From Streptomyces sp. NRRL S-646 (GTDB lineage Bacteria; Actinomycetota; Actinomycetes; Streptomycetales; Streptomycetaceae), in assembly GCF_000720765.1 (NCBI RefSeq), contig NZ_JODC01000029.1:1-63701 (forward strand): a stretch of 63,701 nucleotides of DNA. The letters run 5' to 3'. The first letter of the stretch is position 1. Each line of letters opens with the position of its first letter. Below are positions 28,149-36,010 of the stretch, in pieces. The position numbers and the translations under genes are program-made. The notes below the pieces were generated by a model. It had not been told where the DNA came from and did no database searches. It was given only the letters and a program-made list of their open reading frames with translations.

Positions 28149-28355
28149 TCAGGCGGCCGTCATCACCTGGCCGGCGCCGACCGGGCGGTGCGGCGCGATG
28201 ATCTGGCCGTCGGGCAGGAGCTCACCGGTGTCCTCGAAGAGCAGAATGCCGTTGCACAGCAGGCTCCATCCCTGCTCCGGGTGGTGCGCCACAAGTCGGG
28301 CGGATTCCCGGTCGGCGGAGTGGGCTGTCGGACACGGTGGCTGGTGCTGGCACAT
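28149..28355 (-). CDS. small conserved Streptomyces protein (DUF5999 type)
   Basis: A 68-aa protein starting MCQHQPPCPTAHSADRE and ending with the conserved WSLLCNGILLFEDTGELLPDG and IIAPHRP. I recognise this as a short, very conserved protein found throughout Streptomyces, without known function. Two cysteines and two histidines near the N-terminus could bind metal. ATG 28355 gives the family start; no strong Shine-Dalgarno is seen. Upstream lies a 274-bp untranslated region with a duplicated operator-like palindrome at its far end. Confidence 0.8.
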   Translation of the reverse strand: MCQHQPPCPTAHSADRESARLVAHHPEQGWSLLCNGILLFEDTGELLPDGQIIAPHRPVGAGQVMTAA

Positions 28356-28629
28356 TGATGGGATCTTTCGCTCTGTCGTGATGTGTGAGATGGCTGTCTT
28401 GTCTGGCCCGCGGCTTGAAGCTCCGTTCATGGCCGCCCCCCGTAGTGATAAGTCGGTCCAGTCCCAGTGTTGCCCCACGGGCGTCAATCCGCAGGGATTT
28501 CGCAGCACCGCTTCTCACAGGTTGAGGACGCATCCCCCGCACGGACGGTTCAGTCCAACCGCACTGTCACTTCGGGTGGTTCTCGGTGGCCGGATGGGGC
28601 TAGTCCTTCCAGGTCAGGCCACTTTTTCG
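28356..28629. other. upstream region of the DUF5999 gene without a recognisable gene
   Basis: This stretch contains no credible reading frame. It is unusually rich in short GC hairpins and holds TTGACG on the minus strand near 28495, a possible -35 box, but no good -10 pairs with it. A small RNA or long leader is possible; I cannot define one. Confidence 0.4.
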
Positions 28630-28661
28630 GCTCGTACGAGCAATTGGTTGCTCGTACGAGC
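28630..28661. promoter_or_regulatory. duplicated palindromic operator
   Basis: The 12-bp perfect palindrome GCTCGTACGAGC occurs twice (28630-28641 and 28650-28661), exactly 20 bp apart centre to centre, with AATT flanks after each. Two helical turns between identical dyads is the layout of a cooperative repressor or activator site. The nearest downstream genes on either side are the small protein at 28149 (minus) and the end of the gene at 28740. Confidence 0.6.
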
Positions 28662-28681
28662 GAATTGTCGGCGGAAAAGCG

Positions 28682-28717
28682 TCGTGGCCCGCCCCGGAAT
28701 TCCGGGGCGGGCCACGA
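28682..28717 (-). terminator. 36-bp perfect palindrome, terminator of the gene at 28740-29324
   Basis: The sequence is an uninterrupted perfect palindrome of 36 bp centred on GAATTC, with GGCCCGCCCC arms. It begins 22 bp after the stop codon of the leftward gene, so as RNA it folds into a very strong hairpin. Confidence 0.75.
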
Positions 28718-28739
28718 AAGGAGTGGCGACGGGCGGTGC

Positions 28740-29324
28740 TCAGGCGGGCGAGCCCAGTAGCGGGACGGGAGTCACCCTATGGGTGAGCACCGGGAGCAGT
28801 TCGGCGACGCGGTGCGGGCGGTGGGCGGCGATGCCGGGCGGCGCCGGCGCCAGCGGGACGAGCAGGTCCGTGGCGGCGGGGTGGCCGGTCGCGCCGTCCG
28901 CGGTGCAGTCGCCGTGCAGCCACAGTGTGAGCATGTACAGGCTGGGTACCGAGAGCAGGCGTGGCTGGTAGGGCTGGCCCATCGTCTCGGCCTGGCGCAG
29001 GGCGCGCTCGGTGGAGGCGATGTAGGGGCCTTCGAAGAAGTGCGAGAAGGCCCAGCCGTCGGGGGTCAGCATGGTGTCGGCGGCGGCCACCGAGCGCTCG
29101 CCGCAGCGGATCAGGAAGCGCCACCCGGCCAGCCGGGTGGCGGCCGCGCCCGCGGGGCTGAGTTCGTCCAGTACGTGTACGGGCAGAGGGAGTTCGGGCG
29201 TGGCGGGGCCCTGGGAGTGCAGCAGCGAGGGAGTTCGGGCCTCGCGGACCGCGGTGGGGGAACCGAGTGCGGTCAGGACGGTGCGAAGGGCGGGCGCGGG
29301 AGCCGGGGGGACATGCAGCGGCAT
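28740..29324 (-). CDS. conserved hypothetical protein
   Basis: A 194-aa protein starting MPLHVPPAPAPALRTVLTAL. It has no transmembrane segments or motif that I can name. Notable stretches are WRFLIRCGERSVAAADTML, GWAFSHFFEGPYIASTERAL and VPSLYMLTLWLHGD. It looks like a compact soluble alpha/beta protein and codon usage is native. ATG 29324 has GAGAGG 9 nt upstream. I do not recognise a function. Confidence 0.65.
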   Translation of the reverse strand: MPLHVPPAPAPALRTVLTALGSPTAVREARTPSLLHSQGPATPELPLPVHVLDELSPAGAAATRLAGWRFLIRCGERSVAAADTMLTPDGWAFSHFFEGPYIASTERALRQAETMGQPYQPRLLSVPSLYMLTLWLHGDCTADGATGHPAATDLLVPLAPAPPGIAAHRPHRVAELLPVLTHRVTPVPLLGSPA

Positions 29325-29877
29325 GGTGGGTCGCCTCTCATTCGACAGGCACGGTGGCGCGAGGGCGGGGGCGGACGGCGCTGTCTGCTCACGGGACCAG
29401 AGGGGCGGGGGCCGGGTCCTGGGAACGAGGCGTGTGGGTGAGGCCTGCCGCACGTCACCTCGACGGCAGGTTCCATGACCGCGGGCGCCGACCCTCTGTC
29501 TTGTTCGCGGAGTTTATACGACATGTGTTCAGACGATGTTTCGTCTAGTCGTTTCCGGTGTACTTGGCAAGGGTGCATCCGGTCTGCGATACGTGGGAAT
29601 CATCCCGATTCCGGTCCGCCCTTGAGCCGGTGACCTCGGGAAATACCCGGGCAACGGTCGGCCAATTCTCGTCGGCGTTTTTCACGAGTTCGTCGACGGC
29701 CCGAAACTGCGCCGTGCCCCATGCCCGGTGAATGTGCCACCGGTCACGTTCATCAGAGTAGCGGGCGACGTCCCCGCGCGGGGACGTTATCGATCGCCGC
29801 GGCTGGGCATCATCCCACGTGACCCCGACACCGGGCGGCCGGATCTCCGGCCCGCCCACTCGAGGAGGGACGCTTCG
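29325..29877. other. 553-bp divergent intergenic region
   Basis: Divergent promoters for the hypothetical gene (minus) and the GCS2 ligase gene (plus) must lie here. The middle (29500-29730) is less GC-rich than its surroundings. One minus-strand frame ending at 29545 gives plausible protein (AVDELVKNADENWPTVARVF) but has no good start codon or ribosome site, so I do not call it. CCCGCG/CGCGGG and GGGACGT/ACGTCCC dyads lie at ~29768-29785. Confidence 0.4.
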
Positions 29878-31395
29878 ATGGGGGAGAAGGTCGTGGCAGG
29901 GCGGTTCGACCTGTCCGATCGGCAGCACTACCGCGACAAGCTCCGCAGGTGTCTGACGGGGCTGGAGCGACTCCTGGACGAGAAGCGGTTCGATCGCCCG
30001 AAGAACCTCATGGGGTTGGAGATCGAACTGAATCTGGCCGGTGGCGACGGCATGCCGAAAATGCTCAATGCACAGGTTCTCGAGCGGATCGCAAGCCGTG
30101 ATTTCCAAACAGAACTCGCCATGTTCAATCTGGAAGTCAACATTGCCCCACATCGATTGGGTGGGCGGGTATTCGACCGGCTCACGGAGGAACTGAGGAC
30201 CTCGCTGGCATATGCCCACCGAAAAGCGGGAGAGCTCGACGCGGGAATCGTGATGATCGGCATTCTGCCGACCCTCGACCGGGACGACCTGGTCTCCTCC
30301 AACCTCTCCGACGTGGACCGCTACGCCCTGCTCAACGAGCAGATCGTGGCCGCCCGCGGCGAGGACTTCGTCCTCGACATCGACGGCGTGGAGCGCCTCA
30401 CCTGCACCTCGAAGTCCATAGCCCCGGAGGCCGCCTGCACCTCCGTACAGCTGCACCTCCAGGTCACCCCGAGCCGCTTCGCCGACGTCTGGAACGCCGC
30501 GCAGGCCGTCGCCGCCGCCCAGATCGCCGTCGGCGCCAACTCGCCCTTCCTGTTCGGCCGTGAGCTGTGGCGCGAGTCCAGGCCCCCGCTGTTCCAGCAG
30601 TCCACCGACACCCGGCCGCCGGAGCTGCAGGCGCAGGGCGTGCGCCCGCGCACCTGGTTCGGGGAACGCTGGATCACCTCGGCGTACGACCTGTTCGAGG
30701 AGAACCTGCGGTTCTTCCCCGCCCTGCTGCCGATCTGCGACGACGAGGACCCTCTGGAGGTCCTCGACGAAGGCGGCGTCCCCAAGCTCGCCGAACTCGT
30801 CCTGCACAACGGCACGGTGTACCGGTGGAACCGCCCGGTCTACGGCATCGCCGACGGCGTTCCGCACCTGCGCGTCGAGAACCGCGTCCTGCCCGCCGGG
30901 CCCACCGTCACCGACGTCATCGCCAACGCGGCCTTCTACTACGGCCTCGTCCGCGCCCTCGCCGAGGAGTCGCGGCCCGTGTGGACCCGGCTGCCCTTCG
31001 AGGCGGCCGCCGCGAACTTCGACGCCGCCTGCAAGGACGGCATCGACGCCCGCCTGGAGTGGCCGCGACGGGGCCGGTACGGCGGCACCATGCAGGTCGA
31101 CGCGGTGAGCCTCGTACGCGACGAACTGCTCCCGCTCGCCGAGGCGGGCCTGGACGCGTGGGGGGTCGAACCCGCCGACCGGGACCTCTACTTGGGCGTC
31201 ATCGACGAGCGCTGCCGGCGCCGGGTCAACGGTGCGACCTGGCAGGCGGCGACCTTCCACCGAGCGCTGGAGACGGGGCTCTCGCGGGATGCCGCGCTGG
31301 CGGCCACGACCCGGAGGTACAGCGAGCTGATGCGGGTGGGGGAGCCGGTGCACACCTGGCCGGTGGGGCTGCCGGAGCCCGTACCACTGGGCTGA
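29878..31395 (+). CDS. glutamate-cysteine ligase GCS2-family protein
   Basis: A 505-aa protein of the GCS2/carboxylate-amine ligase family. Recognisable blocks are NLMGLEIELNLAG (metal-binding glutamates), CTSVQLHLQV (the HLQ strand), GANSPFLFGRELWRESR and FGERWITSAYDLF. Family members join glutamate or another acid to an amine using ATP, and EgtA in mycobacteria is a distant relative. No mycothiol or ergothioneine gene lies next to it, so the product is unknown. ATG 29878 follows AGGAGGGA (29863-29870). The dispersed terminator element follows its stop. Confidence 0.8.
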   Translation: MGEKVVAGRFDLSDRQHYRDKLRRCLTGLERLLDEKRFDRPKNLMGLEIELNLAGGDGMPKMLNAQVLERIASRDFQTELAMFNLEVNIAPHRLGGRVFDRLTEELRTSLAYAHRKAGELDAGIVMIGILPTLDRDDLVSSNLSDVDRYALLNEQIVAARGEDFVLDIDGVERLTCTSKSIAPEAACTSVQLHLQVTPSRFADVWNAAQAVAAAQIAVGANSPFLFGRELWRESRPPLFQQSTDTRPPELQAQGVRPRTWFGERWITSAYDLFEENLRFFPALLPICDDEDPLEVLDEGGVPKLAELVLHNGTVYRWNRPVYGIADGVPHLRVENRVLPAGPTVTDVIANAAFYYGLVRALAEESRPVWTRLPFEAAAANFDAACKDGIDARLEWPRRGRYGGTMQVDAVSLVRDELLPLAEAGLDAWGVEPADRDLYLGVIDERCRRRVNGATWQAATFHRALETGLSRDAALAATTRRYSELMRVGEPVHTWPVGLPEPVPLG

Positions 31396-31400
31396 GTACC

Positions 31401-31477
31401 GCGCCCCAAAGGGGGCGCGGCGCTGTTTCGATATGCGGCTGCGCCGCGGGGCGCGCCAAGCCCCCACCGGCCCGCGG
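31401..31477 (+). repeat. dispersed intergenic terminator element, copy 2
   Basis: Begins with hairpin GCGCCCC-AAAG-GGGGCGC, then GCGCTGTTTCGATATGCGGC and the tail GCCGCGGGGCGCGCCAAGCC. It matches, in the opposite orientation on the chromosome, the copy at 16613-16688, and like it follows a gene in the sense direction. Confidence 0.7.
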
Positions 31478-31505
31478 GTTCGTCACCGTGCTTCCGGCGG
31501 AGCGC

Positions 31506-33266
31506 CTAGTCGCCCCGTGACCCCGCCGCCACGATTGCTTTCAACATCACCGACTGGATCTGCGACGGGTTGCTGACCGACTGGCCCGAGCCGCCTGTTG
31601 CCGCGGCGATCTGTTCGGCCTCCTGGCGGTCTGCGTCGGGGCCCACGGCGATCATGATGAGAGGTACGGGGCGCGCGGGGTCGGTGAGTTTCTGCAGTTG
31701 GGTGATGAGTTCTGAGCGGGAGATGCTGCCGGGGTCCTGGTTGACGCCGTCGGTCAGGACGACCAGCGCGTTGAACTTCCCCTTGACGTAGGACGTGGTC
31801 GCCGCCTTGTATGCGGCGAGCGTGGTGTCGTAGAGCCCGGTCGCCCCGTGCGGGACCGGCTGGAGGGCGTTGAAGGCCGCCGAGAGCCGGTCGCGCTGGG
31901 TTCCGCTGCCCTTCTGGTTGCCGAGGCGCTCGGTCGGCACCAGGACGCGGTAGTCCTTGGCGCCGTCCAGCTTCGTGGAGAACTCCCACAGGCCGATCTC
32001 GTCCTCGGGCGTGAAGGTGGCGAGGGCCTGCAGCAGGGAGCCCTTGGTGACGTCCATGCGGGACCGGGCGGTCCCCGGCACCGGCTGTGACATGGACGAG
32101 GAGGCGTCCACGACCGTGGTGAGCCGGGCGCTCTGCACGGTGATCGTCCAGGTGCCGAGGGTCTCCTGGAGCGCGGCGTCCGAGGCCGGCTGGGGCGTGG
32201 GCTCGGTGTACGGCTGCGGCCTGCTGCCGCCCGCCTCGGCGACCACCGCCTGAGGCGCCTCCTCGTCGGAGGTGCGGAAGCCGTACTTCTGCAGCAGCCG
32301 CAGCTGCGCCGGCTGCCGCAGGTAGTTGATGAACCGCAGCGCGGCCCGGCTCTCGTCGGTCGTCAGCTCGTCGACCGTGGCGAACGGGTAGTCCAGCCGC
32401 GGCGAGCCGTCCTTCGGGTAGAACATGTCCACGCTGCCGCCGCTGTCGGCCGAGGAGTTGTACGCGTACGCCGCCTGCTCGGACAGCACCAGCGCCTGGT
32501 TCCGCTTCGGGTTGCCCAGCTCGGTGCCCGAGGAGTCACGGGGCAGTGTCTCCACCACCTGGCTGTCACTGTCGGCGGTGCGCTGCGACAGCGTCTTCAT
32601 CATCGCGGCGGCCTGGGTGTCGCCGCCCTTGAGCTCGGCGGCGGTCGTGCTGAGCTGGGTGAGGGCGAGCAGCCCGGTGGCGCTGCGCGCGGGGTCGGCT
32701 GCGCCCAGCCTGAGCGACTTGTCCTGCATGGCGGCGCCGACCAGGTTGACCCAGCTGTACGTCTTCTTCGGCCACCCCAGCGACTTCGCGGCCGTCGGCA
32801 CCATGGCCACGCCGATCGGCGTCGAGGCGACCGCGCCCACCGGAGTCACGTCGATCGGGCCGTTGTCCGCCGTGACCCGGTCGATCCACAGCTCCGAGTC
32901 CGGCACCCACAGCTGCGCGTCCGGCTTCTTGCCCGCGGCGATCGCGTCCGCGACCTTGTACGAGTCGCGCGCGGTCACCGTGACCGCGACGCAGCGCCCG
33001 TCGGAGGTGATGTCCCTGCGCCGGGCCTGCTTGGCCGCGGCCGTGAGGGCAGGGGCGATGTCCGGCGAGACGGCGAGCCTCAGGCGCACCGGGTCGTCCT
33101 GGCAGGAGGAGCCGAACGACAGCAGCCCGCTCTTGATCGCGCCCGCCGTGCCCCCGGCGATGGCGAGGACGAGCACTGTCGCCACGGCCACCGTGCGGCG
33201 CCGCGCCCGCGGACGGGGGTCGCTGCCGCCCGCCCCATACTGATCGGGCAAGCTGTGACGTCCCAT
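31506..33266 (-). CDS. membrane-anchored protein with solute-binding and von Willebrand A domains
   Basis: A 586-aa protein. A short N-terminal tail and one membrane anchor (AVATVLVLAIAGGTAGAI, residues ~27-45) lead to an extracellular periplasmic-binding-protein type II domain (residues ~55-350; RLAVSPDIAPALT, AQLWVPDSELW). A vWA domain with a MIDAS DASSSMS motif follows (residues ~385-575). The fusion suggests ligand capture linked to metal-dependent protein binding, but its function is unknown. ATG 33266 is preceded by GGGAGGGG. It stands alone; neighbours on both sides read the other way. Confidence 0.85.
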   Translation of the reverse strand: MGRHSLPDQYGAGGSDPRPRARRRTVAVATVLVLAIAGGTAGAIKSGLLSFGSSCQDDPVRLRLAVSPDIAPALTAAAKQARRRDITSDGRCVAVTVTARDSYKVADAIAAGKKPDAQLWVPDSELWIDRVTADNGPIDVTPVGAVASTPIGVAMVPTAAKSLGWPKKTYSWVNLVGAAMQDKSLRLGAADPARSATGLLALTQLSTTAAELKGGDTQAAAMMKTLSQRTADSDSQVVETLPRDSSGTELGNPKRNQALVLSEQAAYAYNSSADSGGSVDMFYPKDGSPRLDYPFATVDELTTDESRAALRFINYLRQPAQLRLLQKYGFRTSDEEAPQAVVAEAGGSRPQPYTEPTPQPASDAALQETLGTWTITVQSARLTTVVDASSSMSQPVPGTARSRMDVTKGSLLQALATFTPEDEIGLWEFSTKLDGAKDYRVLVPTERLGNQKGSGTQRDRLSAAFNALQPVPHGATGLYDTTLAAYKAATTSYVKGKFNALVVLTDGVNQDPGSISRSELITQLQKLTDPARPVPLIMIAVGPDADRQEAEQIAAATGGSGQSVSNPSQIQSVMLKAIVAAGSRGD

Positions 33267-33452
33267 GACGGTGGTGCCCCTCCCTGTTGAACCTCGTGCC
33301 GGACTGCGGCCGTATGGCATGCAAAAGGGGAGGTACGCCCCGTACGGCGTCCGTCCCCCCTGACGGCCAAGCGCACGATCCTCGTAAGTTCTTTCGAGAC
33401 CCTAGCGGGGCGGCGGTGGGGATGAGGCTGGATTACTCAACTGGAGGCAGGT

Positions 33453-34253
33453 GTGCAGGCAGAGGCGGGCCCGGTGGCCGATTCCTTTCCGCCGGAGCGG
33501 CCCTCGCGACGGATTCTCCGTGACGAGACACTGCTCGTTCTGGGGCTTTCGCTCGGTGCGAGTGGTGTGTCCGCCCTGATCAGCTTTGTCGGATCGGTCA
33601 CGAAACCAGGGGGGCTCAAGGAGCAGGCGGCCACCCTCAACGCCTCGGCCGCGCCGGGCCGCCCCTGGCTTGATCTGGCCTGGCAGCTGTTCGGGATCAC
33701 CACGGCCCTGGTGCCCGTGGCGCTCGTCGCTCACCTCCTGCTGCGCGAGGGCAAGGGACTGCGCACCATCGGCTTCGACCGCACCCGGCCCTGGCCCGAC
33801 CTCGGCCGTGGCGCCGGGATCGCGGCGGTGATCGGCAGCACCGGAATCGCCTTCTACCTGGCTGCACGCGGCCTCGGCTTCAACCTCACGGTGGTGCCGG
33901 AGGCGCTGCCCGACGTGTGGTGGAAGTACCCCGTGCTGGTCCTGTCGGCGATGCAGAACGCGATCCTCGAAGAGGTCATCGTCGTCGGCTATCTGCTGCG
34001 CCGGCTCGGACAGTTGGGCTGGACGCCCGGCACCGCCCTGGTGGCCAGTTCCGTACTGCGCGGCTCGTACCACCTCTACCAGGGCATCGGTGGCTTCGTC
34101 GGCAACATGGTGATGGGTGTGGCGTTCGTGTACCTGTACCGGCGCTGGGGGCGGGTGGGGCCCCTGGTGGTGGCGCATTCCCTGCTCGACATCGGGGCGT
34201 TCGTGGGGTACGCGCTGCTGGCCGGGAAGGTGGGCTGGCTGCCGACGGCGTAA
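33453..34253 (+). CDS. CPBP-family intramembrane metalloprotease
   Basis: A 266-aa membrane protein with about seven helices. All three Abi/CPBP motifs are present: EExxxxR-like EEVIVVGYLLRR, the histidine in LRGSYHLYQG, and the histidine in VVAHSLLDI. Such proteins are relatives of Rce1 CAAX proteases, and in bacteria they process peptides or protect against bacteriocins. GTG 33453 follows GGAGGCAG; GTG 33451 is in another frame. No peptide gene lies beside it. Confidence 0.87.
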   Translation: MQAEAGPVADSFPPERPSRRILRDETLLVLGLSLGASGVSALISFVGSVTKPGGLKEQAATLNASAAPGRPWLDLAWQLFGITTALVPVALVAHLLLREGKGLRTIGFDRTRPWPDLGRGAGIAAVIGSTGIAFYLAARGLGFNLTVVPEALPDVWWKYPVLVLSAMQNAILEEVIVVGYLLRRLGQLGWTPGTALVASSVLRGSYHLYQGIGGFVGNMVMGVAFVYLYRRWGRVGPLVVAHSLLDIGAFVGYALLAGKVGWLPTA

Positions 34254-34271
34254 CCGCCGGCAGCCCGGCTT

Positions 34272-35081
34272 CTAGGCGAGCAGCTCGCCCTCGATGACCG
34301 TGACCGCGCGCCCGCTCAGCAGCGTGCGGTCGCCGCGCAGCTGCGTGCGGACGCGGCCGGAGCGGGGCGAGGCCTGCAGGCCGGTGAGGTCGGTGCGGCC
34401 GAGCCGCTCGGACCAGAAGGGCGCCAGCGCCGTGTGGGCACTGCCGGTGACCGGGTCCTCGTCGATGCCGGCGTTCGGGAAGAAGCAACGGGAGACGAAG
34501 TCGTAGCCCCGGGCGGGGTCCTCGGCACGGGCGGTGGCGATGATGCCGCGCTCGGAGTACGCGCCGAGCGCCTTGTGGTCGGGGGTGAGGGCGTGGACCG
34601 TCTTCTCGTCGGCGAGCTCCAGCACCAGGTCGCCGACGTTCGGGCCGGTGTCGAAGGCGGCGCGCGGCACGGCGCCCAGCGCTTCGGCGACGCCGTCCGG
34701 GACCTCGACCGGCGTGAGCGGCGCCGTCGGGAAGTCCAGGGTGATCGAGCCGTCCTCATGGGGCGTGGCGATGAGGACGCCGCTTCGGGTCGCGAACCGC
34801 ACCGAGCCCTCGTGGGCGCCGGTCGTGTGCAGGACATGGGCCGTGGCCAGCGTGGCGTGCCCGCACATGTTGACCTCGGTCGCCGGCGTGAACCAGCGCA
34901 GCGCCCAGTCGGCGTCCCCGCCCCCGGGCAGCCGGTGCGCGAACGCGGTCTCGGCGTGGTTGACCTCCAGGGCGATCTTCTGGAGCCGGTCGTCGTCGGG
35001 GAAGTCGTCGAGAAGCAGGACACCGGCGGGGTTGCCGGCGAAGGGGCGGTCGGTGAAGGCGTCGACGATTCGGATTCGCAT
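34272..35081 (-). CDS. PhzF-family isomerase/epimerase-like protein
   Basis: A 269-aa protein with the PhzF start (RIRIVDAFTDRPFAGNPAGV), catalytic glutamate in NHAETAF and second-half motif DEDPVTGSAHTALAPFW. The two halves form twin diaminopimelate-epimerase-like barrels. Most members act on small acids of unknown identity; no phenazine genes are near. ATG 35081 gives the exact family start. Confidence 0.9.
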   Translation of the reverse strand: MRIRIVDAFTDRPFAGNPAGVLLLDDFPDDDRLQKIALEVNHAETAFAHRLPGGGDADWALRWFTPATEVNMCGHATLATAHVLHTTGAHEGSVRFATRSGVLIATPHEDGSITLDFPTAPLTPVEVPDGVAEALGAVPRAAFDTGPNVGDLVLELADEKTVHALTPDHKALGAYSERGIIATARAEDPARGYDFVSRCFFPNAGIDEDPVTGSAHTALAPFWSERLGRTDLTGLQASPRSGRVRTQLRGDRTLLSGRAVTVIEGELLA

Positions 35082-35224
35082 GGCTTCGACGCTAGGGCGG
35101 AGTGGAGTCTTCCACCAAGTCCAATTCGGGGCCGGTGGACCGATTTCCGGGTTGCGTGCCTTAGCGAAGCGGCCCTCGGCTGACACCCTGTCGTTGACCG
35201 TTCAGCCCTGCCCAGGAGGCCGTC

Positions 35225-36010
35225 ATGTCCCAGCCGTCCGTGCTCGCCGCTCTGCTCGCCGGGCTGCAGGGTGGATCGATCGAAGTCGTCGACCTCACTT
35301 CGCCGCTCTCGTCGACCACACCGGTGATCCAGCTCCCGCCCCAGTTCGGCCAGACCCAGGTCTTCGAACTGGAGGAGATCAGCCGGTACGACGACCGGGG
35401 GCCGGCCTGGTACTGGAACAACTTCCGCAGCGGCGAGCACACCGGCACCCACTTCGACGCACCCGTCCACTGGGTCACCGGAAAGGAACTCGCCGACGTC
35501 GCCTCGGTGCCGGCGGGCCGGCTGATCGCCCCGGCGGTCGTACTCGACTTCTCCGACCATGCCGCCAAGGACCCCGACTTCCTGGTCGAGGTGGACCACA
35601 TCAAGGCATGGGAGGCCGACAACGGGCCCTTGCCCGAAGGGGGTTGGCTGCTGCTGCGCACCGGCTGGGACGTGCGCTCGCAGTCGCAGGAGGCGTTCCT
35701 CAACGCCGACGAGAACGGACCGCACACCCCCGGCCTCTCCGCGGAGTGCGCCCGCTGGGTGGCCGAGGAATCCCCTGTGATCGGCCTCGGCACGGAGACG
35801 GTGGGCACGGACGCGGGACGGGCGCACTCCTTCGACCCGGCCTTCCCCTGCCACTCCTACTTCCTGGGCGCCGACAAGTACGGGCTGACCCAACTGCAGA
35901 ACCTCGGCTCCCTGCCCCCCACCGGCGCCGTCGTCATCGCGGGACCGCTGCCCATCGTCTCGGGCTCCGGATCCCCCGCACGCGTACTCGCCCTGGTGGA
36001 GCGGTCGTGA
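35225..36010 (+). CDS. metal-dependent cyclase/amidohydrolase of the kynurenine formamidase family
   Basis: A 261-aa enzyme. The signature HxGTHxDxPxH appears as HTGTHFDAPVH, with supporting VDLTSPLS near the N-terminus and RTGWD in the middle. It would bind Mn or Zn and hydrolyse an amide, ester or cyclic bond. Its stop overlaps the GTG of the ThDP enzyme that follows (GTGA at 36007), so the two act in one pathway. The substrate is unknown. ATG 35225 follows CAGGAGG. Confidence 0.86.
   Translation: MSQPSVLAALLAGLQGGSIEVVDLTSPLSSTTPVIQLPPQFGQTQVFELEEISRYDDRGPAWYWNNFRSGEHTGTHFDAPVHWVTGKELADVASVPAGRLIAPAVVLDFSDHAAKDPDFLVEVDHIKAWEADNGPLPEGGWLLLRTGWDVRSQSQEAFLNADENGPHTPGLSAECARWVAEESPVIGLGTETVGTDAGRAHSFDPAFPCHSYFLGADKYGLTQLQNLGSLPPTGAVVIAGPLPIVSGSGSPARVLALVERS

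Noticed and set aside
29545..29760. Minus-strand frame with plausible protein (AVDELVKNADENWPTVARVF)
   Set aside because: No start codon with ribosome site in a sensible place and no family recognised; could be a gene remnant but not supportable.
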